Counted from the first letter of the stretch, positions 38,230 to 51,878 are shown. The stretch: 64,000 nucleotides of DNA from Paramecium sonneborni (GCA_905182985.1 CAJJDN010000051.1:486634-550633), one strand, 5' to 3'. The notes: generated from the sequence alone by a model not told the origin. Program-made: numbers and translations.

Positions 38230-38769
38230 TTCAATTATTTATCATTGTGTCATCTTTATCATCTTTTAATTCTAATTTTATAATATGTCATATGACTCGA
38301 TTTTTTATTATATTATTTAAACTTAATTATAATGTTTTATAAATAATTAATTGTATTTGAAATAAATTTTGATAATTCATATTATTGAATTATTTAAATT
38401 TATTTGTGTTCTCAAATATAAAGTTCCATATTCTTTGCAAAATTTATAGAATAATTTAAATAAATTAACGAGATTAGATTTAAATAATAAAAATTTATTT
38501 TTCATTAAAATAATTGTAAAATATAATTTTAACATTAGAAATAATCAATTTATGGATTAAATTAAATTAAATTATGATTAAAAAATACATGTCTTCTTTA
38601 ACAGAGGCTTATCGAAATCAATAATTTAAAGAGCTGAAGTATCAAAATAATTAGTGTAGCTATATAAATTTAATAAATTTCATATTTTCTTATTTATTTA
38701 AATAAAGAATGCAAAAATATTTATTAATCATATTAATATTTTAAAATTTTCCTTAAAACATCTGCAATA
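38230..38769. promoter_or_regulatory. divergent intergenic region
   Basis: 540 bp between the start codons of the phosphate transporter and the PAS membrane protein. AT-rich, no gene seen; both promoters should be here. Confidence 0.4.
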
Positions 38770-41700
38770 ATGAGAAATTTTCTTTTTCAACTTAAAGACT
38801 TTTACATTTAGCAATTTCTCACTATCAAAGGAATATGGAGAAAGTCTCTTGAACTATCAATAGTGTTTTTGATTGTCGAAAATATTTAGTTATTATCCTT
38901 AATTACTCAATCAATACCTATTATTAATAGAGCCATATATTTAGACTTCATCCATAGTATTTTGAATATATTTCGGTTTAAATGAATTATTAATATTATT
39001 AGATTCTAGAGTGTCTTTGGAGAGTCTATTGAAATCCACATTTTGTACATGTTGATAGGATTTACACTGACCTTCTTAACTTTTATCAGCTTATTAATTT
39101 TGATCTTAAATACTTCAGTTAGAACAAATTAAAATGGATAAATAATTGAGATGACACTTGAAATTGTATTATTATTCTAAATTTAATTTAGAATAGATAG
39201 AAATAAATAGAGTAAAATAATCTAATCAAATAATTTATCTCAGTTTACATGCAAATATATTAAATGTTAATGAGGATACCTTTGTTGTATTCCCATTTTC
39301 ACATTTTGAATTACTATTAAATGAAAAGTATTAATTATGTTTATTAGATTCACCTAACTAGTTCTTGCTATTTGGTGCTAGTATTAGTATATTGTCAATT
39401 GCACTTTAAATAATATTTAGCTTTATTATTGATTTGCATAGTTTTGAATTTAAAATGAAGAAATAAGATTATTTAGGAAGATTTAATTAATAAAAAGTGC
39501 ATCTTATCTTTGCATTTCAAACAACTATAATTATATTAATAGGAATGGAAATGGATACAATACTAATCCAAGTTCTTTATGTGATATATTTATTGATGAA
39601 CATTTTTATGAGTTATAATTAACTTGTTTATGTAGAAGTACAAATTTCTCGATTGCAATTTCATATTTCAACCTACTTGTTTATTTACTAGATAACACTT
39701 TTAATAGTTTAACTAAGTGAAATAGTTGAAGATTTGAATGTTTTGGGATTTTTGATGTTTTATTATCCTTTCACTGCTTATGTTCTTATAATCTTAATTG
39801 ATAGATAAAAGATATCTTAATTAAAATAATCAGGGAATTCATTAGAAAAATAGATAAGATTTATTTATCATTTATTTAAAAAATAAATTAAATTAAAAAA
39901 AGAATAGAGATCTTTAGATCCTATGGAATCATTGTTTATGTATTCATTTACAACAAATCATTTACGATATTGTTCTTTGAATCGAGAAAGAAAATTATAG
40001 AAGTAGATAAAAATGAAATTTACATGTTTTTGTGAAGAATTTTCAGAAAAAGAAAACTTTTAATTTGATTCAATAAATTCAATGAAAGTTTTTGCAAAGG
40101 AACTAATATCATAAACTTTAGAAGATGAAATTATTGAGACAGCCAATACATATTTATCATTGATTTATATTTACTTTTTGGTTCAAATTAAAAAGTTACC
40201 TACTTAAGCAATTTATGAAGTAATTAGATTATCTATAACAAAATAAGTATGTTTTTTATTTTTAATAAAGGGAATGGCATTAAAAGAATAGGCTATAATT
40301 TATAAATTAAAATATGATGCTTTAGAAGAATTTGACCAATTAGTTAAGAAGAATGATTTAAAAAATTAAAAGTACATATTCAAAAGAGTATATCAATATG
40401 AAGAGTCTTTATCAATAATTAAATAAAATATGTGTTTAATAGCTAAATAATTTAAGGTAATAATTTTTAGGAATTTAGGAATGGTATGGTTTAATTTTAA
40501 CAACAACAATTGATATTGATTAATTGGTTAGAATAGGATTTGAAATTTTGAATAATATAAAATCTGTTGAATCTTAATTGCAAGAAGCTTTTACAATAAA
40601 TCCACTTTCAAATGAATGTGATACAATTTATAATCTGTTTTCAAAATACATACAATATAACAAGAGTAGACCTAAATTGTATCGTTTGGAAGGGAAATTG
40701 GTAACACTATTTATGTAATCAATTGAAAAAACAATATTTGATCCTGGTAGTTGTGTAATTTAGATAACTTTATTATAACCTAGAGGAAATGTACTTAGAT
40801 ATACTAGATCATTTCAGTAAGCTATTGGTTTTAAAGATGAAGAGATTAAGGATTAAAATATACATAGATTTATGCCTTAAATAATAGCTGATGATCATGA
40901 TATGTATTTAGATAATTTTGTTGAGAGAGGTAGAATTATAGTTGTAAGATCAGAAGTAAGAGTTATTTTGGGTAAGAATAAGGGATAATTTTTGGTTCCT
41001 ATTAATACTAGATTAAGAATTGAAACTAGTCCAACTGAATTTGGTGCAACTGCTCTTATAACACCTGTTAATTTAACTTTTGGATATATGATTTTGAATG
41101 AGAAAGGAGAAATTGAAGAAATTACTTAAAATATTTTTGAAGAAATGTTTTAAAAATATTTAGGAATCTAAATATCTTAAATTAGAGGATTAGATTGTTT
41201 ATTTTTTGTTCCTGAATTAGCTAAAATTTGGGAATAGATATATGATAAAAATTTTGATAAATTAGATAAAAAGTTTGAATGTTAATTTATTATTCCAATA
41301 ATCAACTAAAACAAAAGTATGTCATAATCCCAAATATCTAAAAGTTTGTCTAAATGTTATTTTTAGAAATAAATTTATAAGAATTTTGAATGTTAACCAA
41401 CAGATAATGTCATATTTCTTGTATAATTACATGTAATTAGTTTAGTCACAATTAATTTAAGGTATTATTATTATCAAATATTTAGGTTAGTTATTTTAGA
41501 ATTATAAGATTACAAAGTTTTGGCAAGTTAAAAGATATCAAGTAAATAAATAATATAGTTAAGAGTAAGAACATCTTAATAAATTAATATTTAATAGTTT
41601 CAAAACTCTACAAGTTATAGAGAATAGGGAAGTTTAACAAATTCTCCTTGGGTATTAGATTGTGATCTAGATCATGATTTACTATAAGAAGAAGAAAGAA

Positions 41701-43680
41701 TGATTGATGAAGTCAAAAATTAATTGGCTACAGTAAATATTACAAATACTACTCATTAATAATAAGTGTAGCTAATTTAATATGTTTAAGATGAAATTGA
41801 AAGTGTTTAAGAAAAAAATTAAAAACCTCCAAAAGAAGCTTAACCTTCAATCAAAAGTGAGGAAAGAAAAAAAAATTAAATAAATAAAGTTGATAATCAA
41901 AATAATATGTCTGTAGGTAGCAGATCTTCATAAAACAATCAATCATAACTCAAAAGATAAATGAGAGATTGCTTAAGTGATAATACAAAATTAAATAAAA
42001 AGCATGCGCTTATTCTACTGATCTTTTATTTATTGATAATTGGATCATATGTAGTTAATTGCTTAATCTTTTCTTCAAATTATCAAAAGATACAATAAAA
42101 TCAATCTAGTTAAAATTTACCATATTAATTATCTTATTTCTATAATGAATTTGTGATCTCTTCCTTTTATTTGAAATATAGTTTATTGTTTCCATTTTCG
42201 AATTTGCAATAAATAAGTTTAGATTTCTATTAGGAAGAAATCAAAAATGTTGATGATGCTTTAAAGAATATTCCAGAGTTAGAAAATAGTTTAGAAATCT
42301 CATTAAAACAATAATCAATTCAAATTATTTAATAGATGATAAACTAGATTTAAAATTAATTATTTAGCTCAAATACCTTTTTGAATAATACCAAATACTT
42401 TGAGAGTATAGTTGATACTTTATATTAAACAGATACAACTAGAAATATTACAAACATTTAATTTATGTAAATAATTTATAATATTTATGAATATTATTTT
42501 TAGTGTTATAGCTGAAGAAATAGTTCTGTTGTTATTTATCTGTTGGTATGCATACAAATGTATCATACTTATTCAGATGAAATAGAAGGTATTTAAATTA
42601 TTTTGTACATTCACTACTGATGCAATACAAGAATAATATGTAACCTTTTCTTCTTTATATTCACTTATGAATGCGAACAAATTCAAAAAAGAAGAAACAA
42701 ATGAGGAGAAATTTGAATTCATAATGGGATAAGTATTACATAAACAAACAAGCGATTCAATTTTAGAGAAATACTAGAAAGTAGGAAAAAGAATAAAATA
42801 AAAAAGTATTTAAATTTATTAATAGTAATAGAAAATAATTCAACACAAATAGTCTTTTTCTTATTTGTTTTGATAACTATAATAGTCTGTTCAACTTATT
42901 TTATAGGTAGTAATTTAATGCATTAGGCAACTATTGATTAAATTCTTATATAATTTAATGATAAGATGTTATTCTCGTAAGCTTACTATGAAATTACTTC
43001 AGCATATGCCTAATCATCTGTTTTTATCTAAAACGAGATTACAAGTGAAATCTTAAAAATCTAAAATAAGACTGTTAGTTCACTAAATGATTTAAGAAAG
43101 AAACTATCATTATATTAATAAGATTAGACTATATACAAAATAGTAACAAAATCGGCTTGCAATATTTTCAATGATTCATTGTAATTACTTATATAATATT
43201 ATTATTAGAACAAGCTATTAGTAATATGATGAATTATTTTAATATGAGTAATGTATGAGTTACCCCATCTTATAGGGAGGATTGAGTGTAATTTTTGCAG
43301 ATTTATGTGATTAATAACTCAGATTTTTGTAGGATTTAGAAAACAATGCGACTTAAGAATATCTCTAACTTAATTATTATTCTGTAACATCTTAAATTGA
43401 ACGACTTTATGATTCTATGGGTTTTTTTGTCATTGTTTAAACATTATCTAATCAAATAAAGTAATCAGTACAAAACAACATAAATATTGATATAATATTA
43501 GTAGTATTTTCTGGTTTATTGATGACAATTTCAATGATAACAATGGTTATTTCAATGAGAAATATTCGATCACATTATTAAACAAGCAAATAATTATTAA
43601 CATTAGTTCCATTAGAAAGATTACTCGAAAATGCTTATATTTTAAGCTTTATTTAATAAGATATTAAACTTCAAAATTGA
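38770..43680 (+). CDS. TmcB-like multi-pass PAS-domain protein
   Basis: About 1,560 aa. Placed introns: 38976-39002 (27 nt), 39166-39196 (31), 40247-40270 (24, AAG) and 40457-40478 (22); several more lie between 42480 and 43260. The N-terminal third is a membrane domain of about ten segments. A central cytosolic part holds the helix YLSLIYIYFLVQIKKLPTQA, common in this family, then a PAS/S-box domain at about 40,730-41,130 (GFKDEEIKDQNIHRFMPQ; later GQFLVPINTRLRI). The C-terminal third has four or so membrane segments and large loops. Proteins with this plan, related to Dictyostelium Tiny macrocysts protein B, are abundant in ciliates. A sensory or signalling role is plausible but unproven. 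The stop is at 43678-43680. Confidence 0.75.
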
Positions 43681-43732
43681 TTTTGTAATATATTTATATA
43701 TCTTTTATTTGCAAATATTGTATTTTATTTAA

Positions 43733-44572
43733 TCAATATTTTCTTGTAATTAAATATTCAATGTTTCTAGCAATTTATGGTTCCCATTTGTCACCATTTT
43801 CTAATAGTTTAAATTTATCATAGAATAAATCTTCATGTTAATATGTTGTATATTCATAATTTGGGCCCTGAAATAAAAAATTATTAAATACTTCGACAAT
43901 AGCATCAACTGGACATGCTTCTTAACAAAATCCACAATAAATGCATTTGGTCATATCAATATCATATCTAACAGTACGTCTTGATTTCTATGATAAAACA
44001 ATAATACCTTGAATTATCAGGTCTTGGTTCTGTTTCTATTGTAATAGCTCTAGCAGGACAAGCACTTTAACATAATTTACATGCTATGCATCTATAATGT
44101 TAATATTTCTATCTACCTTTCTTCACCTGTAGGATATCTTCTTAATGCATGTTCTCCTCTAAATAATGGAGAAAGAGGTCCTTTTTCATAAGGATAATTT
44201 ATAGTCCATTCTGGCTCAAAACAATAAAGGACACCACAAAACCAAAAATGATATAAATATTCTGGTTATGTAAAATTTTAATATGCTGTTTCCCATACAT
44301 CAGTCCAATCTAATTCATCTGGCATGAATTTGCCTAAACAATTTCACACTCTCTATATACCTTAATAGTAGTGCATTTAAACATTATTCTCTTAATCTTT
44401 ATCAAAATCAAGAATGCTTGAATTGAATTATGGAGTGGCAAATTTATTATTTGGATCTTAAGAATTTGCTACATGATAATTTACAGAATTCTTTATATAA
44501 ACTAAATATTCATCTCTTATCATTACCACAAAACCTCGCTTATCTTGATTTCTATAGCAATTTAGTTAACAT
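43733..44572 (-). CDS. NDUFS8: NADH:ubiquinone oxidoreductase subunit NDUFS8 (TYKY)
   Basis: 236 aa with five introns: 44502-44526 (25 nt), 44334-44360 (27), 44092-44116 (25), 43980-44007 (28, AAG end) and 43868-43891 (24, CAG end). The N-terminus MLTKLLQKSRQARFC is a good mitochondrial targeting peptide. Then come [20 protein letters not shown], and two ferredoxin-type clusters, CIACKLCQSACP and CIYCGFCQEACP, which ligate iron-sulfur clusters N6a and N6b. The family end VDAIVEGPNYEY is present. The subunit carries electrons toward ubiquinone in the complex I matrix arm. Nuclear coding is as in other eukaryotes. The conserved sequence fixes every splice site, so this gene is the best evidence for non-TAG acceptors here. 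Confidence 0.95.
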
Positions 44573-44923
44573 CAATTTTTATATTAAATAATGTTTTTTA
44601 TAAACCTTTTTACAAATTTCATTAATTTTTCCACTAATAATGTGTTCTTATCAATTATTCTACAAATTTGAACTAAGAATTTAAGAGTTTTATTGAAGCT
44701 ATTTAAAATATATTTCTCTTCAAGTGTTGAGCAATATTTATAATACATATAGTAGAAAAATTTAAGAAAATTATTGACAATATTATTTTATAGGAAATAT
44801 CTTCAAATGTTTACTTGAATAATTTATTTTTTTTGCCTTTAAAAGTTTTTTAAACCTTTTTCAGAATTTATGATATATAATTATAATATATAAAATTATA
44901 GAATCTTCTTATACACATCAAGC
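44573..44923. other. intergenic DNA
   Basis: 351 bp between NDUFS8 and the DnaJ remnant. Nothing recognisable. Confidence 0.4.
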
Positions 44924-45369
44924 ATGTCAAATAAAGAACAAGATTATTTAGAGATTTTAGGAGTAAGTAAAAACAGTTGCTGATGATGAAATCATAAAGG
45001 CTTATATAAAACTTGACATCTAATGGCATCCAATATATTTTAGAAAATAATATTTTTAGAATAAAAACCCTCATAATAAATAAGAACCTTAAGATAATTT
45101 TTATTTAAATTGGAGAACCTTATTTTGTATTATCTGATAAAGATAAAAGAGCTATTTATGATGGTAGTTTATTTTAACGATTCTAAGGTTTTTTTGGTTT
45201 CGGAGATGGATTTGTTCCTTTTACATAATTTGAGGGTTTCTTTAAAAACTTTGGAATGGATGATAAAGATTTTGGTTTGATTGATAACTGTTGGAGAAAG
45301 GAAACAAAAACATATTTATTACAAAATGGATAAACAAGTAATGGATCAAAATACATAAAACATTAATGA
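44924..45369 (+). pseudogene. decayed DnaJ-domain (J-protein) gene
   Basis: The start reads MSNKEQDYLEILGVSK, a classic J-domain beginning. The frame is then lost within two codons, continues one frame over as ADDEIIKAYIKLDIQWHP, and shifts again before YFVLSDKDKRAIYDG and a Gly/Phe-rich segment. The essential HPD tripeptide is read as H-P-I. No intron of normal size restores the frames. J-domains stimulate Hsp70 ATPase through HPD; with the Asp lost and at least two frameshifts this copy should be non-functional. It ends at TGA 45367-45369. Confidence 0.7.
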
Positions 45370-45841
45370 TTAAAATTATTATAATCTCCTATCATTTATT
45401 AATTTCTGATCTATTATTAAGTATATAATTCTTTTAAATTTATCATTATCTTTATATTATTTTTAGTTTATTCATATTAAATTTCAAATATAATTCTGCA
45501 TCCCTATAAAATTGGAGTTGGTGCTGAGAAATATTGAATATTTAAATTTATATTATATTGAACAAATAAATTAAATAAATATTATTCTTTTTATCTAATT
45601 ATATTTTTTAGTGGACAATCCAAAATTATAATGTTATGAGAAAAGCAATATGTGAGAAATTGATAATTTAATCGAATGCAACAACATTATTTTCAAATTT
45701 CTAATAATCCTTTGTCGATAAATTCAATGAAAGTTTTAAAAATATTTTGATATTCTTAAATCATATATTTTTGTTGTGTGTTAGTAATATGTTAATTTTA
45801 AATTTCAATGTTTAACAATTATAGTTTATAATATAAATTAT
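45370..45841. other. intergenic DNA
   Basis: 472 bp between the DnaJ remnant and the potassium channel. AT-rich, no gene seen. Confidence 0.4.
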
Positions 45842-48800
45842 ATGCAATAACAAACCCAAAGTGATTCAGAACATTCTCGTAAAATGTAGTAATTCATAAT
45901 TACAGATGAATAGATTGGTGAAATTCATGATTTCGTAAATAATTCTCTGTCTGATGCTTATTATCCAATTTCATAATAAAAAGGTTAAAAATAATCAGAG
46001 CCTACTCCTTTATCAAATGAAGAAATGAGAAGTTAAAGAATGAGTATAGATAGTCCTGATGCTAGATTAATTTTAAAATCTACAAATAGATAATAAAAAG
46101 ATGAGCCTTAACATTAATTAACATTATTTTAATCTTGGAATGCCATAAAGTTTATAAGAAGAATTAGTGAGCGAAAGCGTATAAACACAAAGTTTAGTCA
46201 ATATTAATATGATTTATTAAATGACAAAGGATCATCATTTGATTTAAAGTTATTTAAGGATAGCAGTTTACATTTTAAACCACTGCATAGAGGCTTAAGA
46301 AGATCTAATTAAGTTGAACAAATATAGGAGCCTTCAATAGTACAGCAGATGAAAAGCTATTTAATACACTAAAAATAAAACGTCAAGCAAATTTATAAGA
46401 GAATGGAACAATAACTGTAAAAAATTCCCATAATAACTCCTGAATCAAGATGGAAATTAATTTGGGATTGTTTTGTTGCATTGTCAAGGTTATATTTTAT
46501 GTATGTAATACCAATAGATTTGGGATGGACAGAAATTCCAGTCATTTATGGTTAACTCTATGCAGTTTCAGTTTTAGCCCTTATAATTTTATTAATAGAT
46601 TATGTCATAAGTTTTAATAATTCATTTTATTAATTTGGTTAAATAGCAAATTAGAGAACAGCAATAGCCAAACATGTAATTACTAAAAGTTATGGTTTGG
46701 AATCTATTTCTCTTTTAATTTTAACTATTTACCTTTTTAATTCAAATTCTAACACAATAAATGTATTAGATAATTGGGCTGATGTTTTAATATCTCTATT
46801 TTATGTTTAGAGTAGGAATATTCCTAAATTGATTGCATAAATAGAAGAAGTGTTAAATTTGTCTAAGCCAGTTTCATCTATGTTAGAATTACTAAAATTA
46901 ATATTAGTATTGTTTTTTGTTTTGCATTGTTACTCTTGCTTATGGTTTTTTGTAAGTAATAAGAATAACTATATAATTTAGGTTGGTGAATATAGCCATA
47001 ACCATTCATCCTAAGGCAGCTGGTTGGAATTATATCATATTGATCATGAAACATTTGCTGTTTAGTATCTATATTCATTTTATTATTCTACAGTGACAAT
47101 GTTCACAATAGGATATGGAGATATTATACCAGTAAGTTATATAGAGAGGATTATATCAATATTTTATATGATGTTTTGTAGTATTCAATTGAGTTATAGT
47201 GTAAGTACTGTAGGAACAATCATAGATAAGATATCTGCGTATGAACAAGAGAAAATGAAGAAAGTTCATACTATTAATACTTATATGTAAAATAAAAAAA
47301 TTGGTTATTAATTACAATATTAAGTAAGAGAATATTTGAATTATTATTGGTAATCATAAAGTTAGGTAGAATCATAAGATGAATAAAATATTATTAATTA
47401 ATTATCATAAAACTTAAGAGAATAATTAATGTTGTAAGCAAATTCTATCATTTTAAATGAATGTCCATTATTTAAGAATCATTTTAGTGATTAATTAAAA
47501 AATAAATTAGTGAGATAAATTAAATAAACTGTTATTTAACCTGAAAATATTGTTGAATTTGATTAAATATTCCCAACACTTCCATATGGTTAAATTTTTA
47601 TGTGTTTTATAGAACATGGAGAAGTGTAAATACTAATTTAAAATGATTAAAAAGACTCAATATATTCACATTAATAAGTTTCAGTTATTAGTAAAGCAGG
47701 AAAGGGTACTAGTTTAGGTATTTATAGTTTTATTAGTGGTTAAAGATCAAGAGAGAAATTTAGAAGTTTAGGATTTACAAAATTATTATTATTATCAAGA
47801 GATGATTTTTTAAGAATTTTACCAGATTATCCAGAAGATTATGAAAGATTTAGAAATATTCATGATGGATTACTATTTAATCAAGATTATATATAACATA
47901 TGAAATGTTTTTCATGTTAATCATCAACTCATAGAGTCATGAATTGTCCTCTATTGCATTATGTTAGTGATAGAGAATTCATAATTAAAAAACATTTATT
48001 TACAATAGAACATGATAGAAAATACTTCAGAAGGAATATGGGTAGATTTACAAATTAATTTCATGCATTAATTGATTAAGAAGAGATTTCTGAAATTGCA
48101 TAATTTTATAGCAGTTGTAATCCTAAATGGACTGAATTTTATGATGAACCTCCAGAAGAAGAAGAATAAAAAAGTCCTTAAATTAAGAAAATAGATGTGA
48201 TAATTCCATCTCCAGATTTAGCATAATCTCCAATATAATATCATAGATCATAATAAAGATATAGTATTATGAGTAAAAAAGAGATTAATAATAATGATAC
48301 AAATGAATCTGATGAAAATAAACTTAAATTACCATAAATAGCTAGAGGAACAAAAAGAAGGCCATCAAATGTTTAATAACTTAAGTCACTAGAAGCTAAA
48401 TCATGCACTTAAAATACAAATCCAAGAAGATTAAGACCATCTTGTACAATAGAGTTTAGCAGATTTAGATAAATGTAAATTTTATAAAAATTTCGCAAAA
48501 TTGTTTAAATGGTTATAAAACTTAATATTATGAAAAAAAAGAAACCCACAAAAAAATCTTTAGCAAATAAATTTTTAGATATTTAACAATAAAATCAATA
48601 ATTGAAAATGATCTTGGAAAAAGTAATTATTCGGATAAATTAAATTGAATAAGGTAAAAAGGAGATTTTAACAGATATTGATGTCTAGAATGCCTTTTTA
48701 TTATCTATTAAAATAAAGATGCTCATATCTTTACAAGATGAGTATTTTGGTAATAAAACCAAGATTCAATAGATGGATACTTGTAAAGAGTTTTAATATT

Positions 48801-49096
48801 ATCAGGCTTAAAACAATTTTTCTAGAGTTCTTGATTAAGAGGAATATTATTATTAATAAAGGAAAATTTAACCAAATTTAGTGGAATTAAGAAAAAAATT
48901 AGTGAAATATTTAATGTTCCCTTAGATGTATTTAGAAAAATATAAATATGTTAAATTATAATTAGTAAATTTATTAACATAAAGATAATTTAGAGATGAA
49001 ATTAATCGATCTTAAATATTGACAATGAGTAAAAGAAATAAATATAGAGGTAAAACTTTTAGAGCACCAAAAGTGAATTAAATTCTTCCAAAATGA
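45842..49096 (+). CDS. cyclic-nucleotide-binding-domain K+ channel with C-terminal extension
   Basis: 1,084 aa in a single exon. A 200-residue Gln/Ser-rich cytosolic N-terminus precedes a six-helix channel core. The pore helix and selectivity filter read TMFTIGYGD (about residues 415-425), so it should be K+ selective, followed by S6 and a C-linker. A cyclic-nucleotide-binding-like fold lies at about 550-670. A short Cys-rich motif (CFSCQSS...CPLLHY) follows. The last 200 residues are a basic Gln/Lys-rich helical region. Eag/HCN-type channels of this form are greatly expanded in Paramecium, where they shape membrane excitability and ciliary beating. S4 is poor in arginine (S-R-N-I-P-K-L-I-A), so voltage sensing may be weak. 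Ligand binding is not proven. Confidence 0.85.
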
Positions 49097-49125
49097 TAAA
49101 TCTATAATTGTATTATAAACAAATA

Positions 49126-50654
49126 TCAATAATTTTGATTTGCATATTCAATTCTGATATCATCAATTGGATGAGTTTCAGGAGTGGCTGTTTCATCTTC
49201 CTTATACATTTTAATTGATTTATCACATTCTCCAGTTAGAAATCTATAATAGATAAAAGATGTTACCTCATTTAACTTTAATCAAAAGTACAGCAAAATA
49301 TTCCATTCTCAGCAGCAATAGACCCAGGTTAAGCTATAGTATTAATAGATTAGAAATTATATCCAGATTTCCAATCCCAGAAATTTAATGATCCATTATC
49401 TGCAGCACTTGCCAATACATTATTTCTATTAATAGCAATAGAATTAATCATAGCATTATGACCAGAAATATTTCTTAAAAATGTACCTTCAGGACATTTC
49501 CATACTTTAAGATTATCAGAAGCAGCTGAACAAAATGTATACTCTAATGGATGAAATGCTAAGGCTCTTACTGATTTTTTATGATTAGTCAAAGTAGATA
49601 TACATTTACCTGAAGTCATATCCCATAATTTAATCATAGAATCTTATGATCCACTCACTATTTAAGGTTCGAATTCTTAACATATAATTGAATCTATAGT
49701 ATTTGTATGTCCTTCCAATACATGAATTTACTATCTTGCTCTTATATCCCATACTCTACATACAGAATCTCTTCCGCCACTTACTAAAACATCTAAAGTT
49801 GGATGCAAAGCTAAACTATATACTCCTGATAAATGTCCATGATAATCTCTAATCATTTTATTTTATTCTAAATCCCAACATTTTACAGTTTTATCTTCTG
49901 CACAACTAAATAAATAAGGATGTCTTGCACTTACTATTACAGATCTTATTGTTGATATATGACCTGTAAAAGTTAATTTTAAATTTCCTGTTGCTAAATC
50001 CCAAAACTTTATTGTTCTATCACTTGAACCTGTTACAAAAAATTAATTTCCAGGATCTACTGCTATACATCTTACCCAACCATGATGTCCACTTATAACT
50101 CTCATTAATTTCCAAGGAGCATGCCATTCAGGTTTTATTATTTTCTTTATTTTCTAAACCATTACTGTTCCTAATCTAGCTGGTTCTATTACAGATAATT
50201 AATTTTCATTTTATTTTATAGCAACTAAAGATTTATTTTCAGCTGTTTATTTCTCATTTTAAATATATGTATTATTTGTTTAAGTAGCTGAAGTTTTTTC
50301 ATCAAATTTTAAAAATTATTATGGTAATTTTGATAATTTACTTTCCTTCTACTTCTCTTTTTAATAATCTTCTATTATTTTATCGATTTATCTTTTATTT
50401 TCAGGCTTTTTCTAATCTTTTATTTCTGTTTGAATATTCTCAAATTCCTAATGCAAAGAATCAGCCAACTCATTACTTTTTGTAACATTTGAGTATTCAT
50501 AATTTACTTTTGTGTTTATTTTTAATTTCAATGTTTCATAAAATTCTGGCACTCCTTTACCTTCTTATGCTTAAAATAATTTTTTAGAACTTAAAACTAA
50601 ATCTTCACAATTAGTTTCTATTGTTGGATAAAGAATCCCTAATTCTTCAGTCAT
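49126..50654 (-). CDS. PLRG1: pleiotropic regulator 1 (PLRG1/Prp46), spliceosomal WD40 protein
   Basis: 501 aa with one 23-nt intron (49244-49266). A helical, charged N-terminus of about 195 residues leads to [20 protein letters not shown], the family's hallmark entry into the WD40 propeller. Seven repeats follow, with [41 protein letters not shown] and [10 protein letters not shown] in the expected order, and a C-terminal [16 protein letters not shown]. Human PLRG1 is 514 aa. It belongs to the Prp19/CDC5L complex and acts in spliceosome activation in the nucleus. The intron position is confirmed by the conserved LTxExDKxIKxY end. Its stop lies 29 bp from the stop of the convergent channel gene. 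Confidence 0.95.
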
Positions 50655-50870
50655 TATTTATAAAATTAATATAATTTAAATTAATAAAAATGCACTAATC
50701 AAATATTTAACTACAAATTTTAATATCACATACATTTAGAAAATGATAATATAAATAGCTAATAAAAGAATTGAACATTATTCAAGTTTATTTGTTTATC
50801 ATTATTCCGTTTTATTACAATATAATAATATAATAAATTATTTCTTGTTAATCTCATCAACGGTTTGTAA

Positions 50871-51878
50871 ATGCAAGGATTTTTGGACATCTCTGGAATT
50901 TAGTCAAATGAAAAGACTATGTTATTAGATATCTCAGCAATACCTTTAAAAGAAGATCATTTAGATGATGAATTAATTCAATAATAGTTAATGATTTTAC
51001 AATCTTAAGAGGCAATTAAAGAAAAAGATAATGATGAAGATGTAGTAAAATATGCAAGGTTACTAAAAAAAAAAGTGATTCATTCTTTAGAAAATTATTC
51101 ATAAATGTTAACTAGCAAAGATAATTCTATAAAAAAAGTTATTAAGAATGATTTGTAGTTAATCCATGAAGAATATTAATAATTATTAACTATTGTTGAT
51201 GAAGTTGAATCCATATCAAATGAAGTTCAAATGATTATTAAATTAGTGGGAGAGTTTTTAGAGAAAATGTCCATCAAATAAAGTGAAAAGAGAGAAATTT
51301 AATATTCAAAAACTATGTCAGAAAAATTATAAAGAGATCCTATTAAAACAAATACTTTTTAAGGTCATTCTTATGATTGTTATTAAAAATAAAGATCATT
51401 TCCATCATAATACATTTAATAACAATAGTAACTTAGCAATAACTCTTATGAATCAGATGATAACACAGCTGTTTCAAATAAAACATTAAATGCCCTAATT
51501 AATAAAATCTAAATCTTGATTCAACAATTATAATAGAATAATCAGTATGAGAGAATAACTCATTATGCTTTAAAGATATTGAATAATTCAGAAAATATGG
51601 AAACTTTTAAACTACTAAGATAATTATCTAAATAATTCGAAGATCCAGATGTTAAGAAATTAGTCAAAGCTTGCTATCTAAAATCTCTCATTTAGGAGTA
51701 ATCTTAGAATAATACATCTAAAAGAGAGTTTTATGATTTAGTAATAAAAATTAAAAGTTAAGTACCGGAAAATAATAAAATTCATTCAATGATGATTAGT
51801 TCATTATATGATGATGTAATAAAAAAAGGAGTGCCAAATACAGAATGGGAAGCTTATATGAAATAATTATGCAATTGA
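50871..51878 (+). CDS. helical cytosolic protein, unknown
   Basis: 335 aa, one exon. The N-terminal 150 residues are acidic and coiled-coil-like, with a Leu-rich helix (IIKLVGEFLEKM). A Ser/Gln/Asn-rich linker around residues 165-205 separates a second helical bundle (KTLNALINKIQILIQQLQQ). No membrane segment and no catalytic motif. The frame is clean over its whole length and the composition is coding-like. Family not recognised. Confidence 0.55.
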
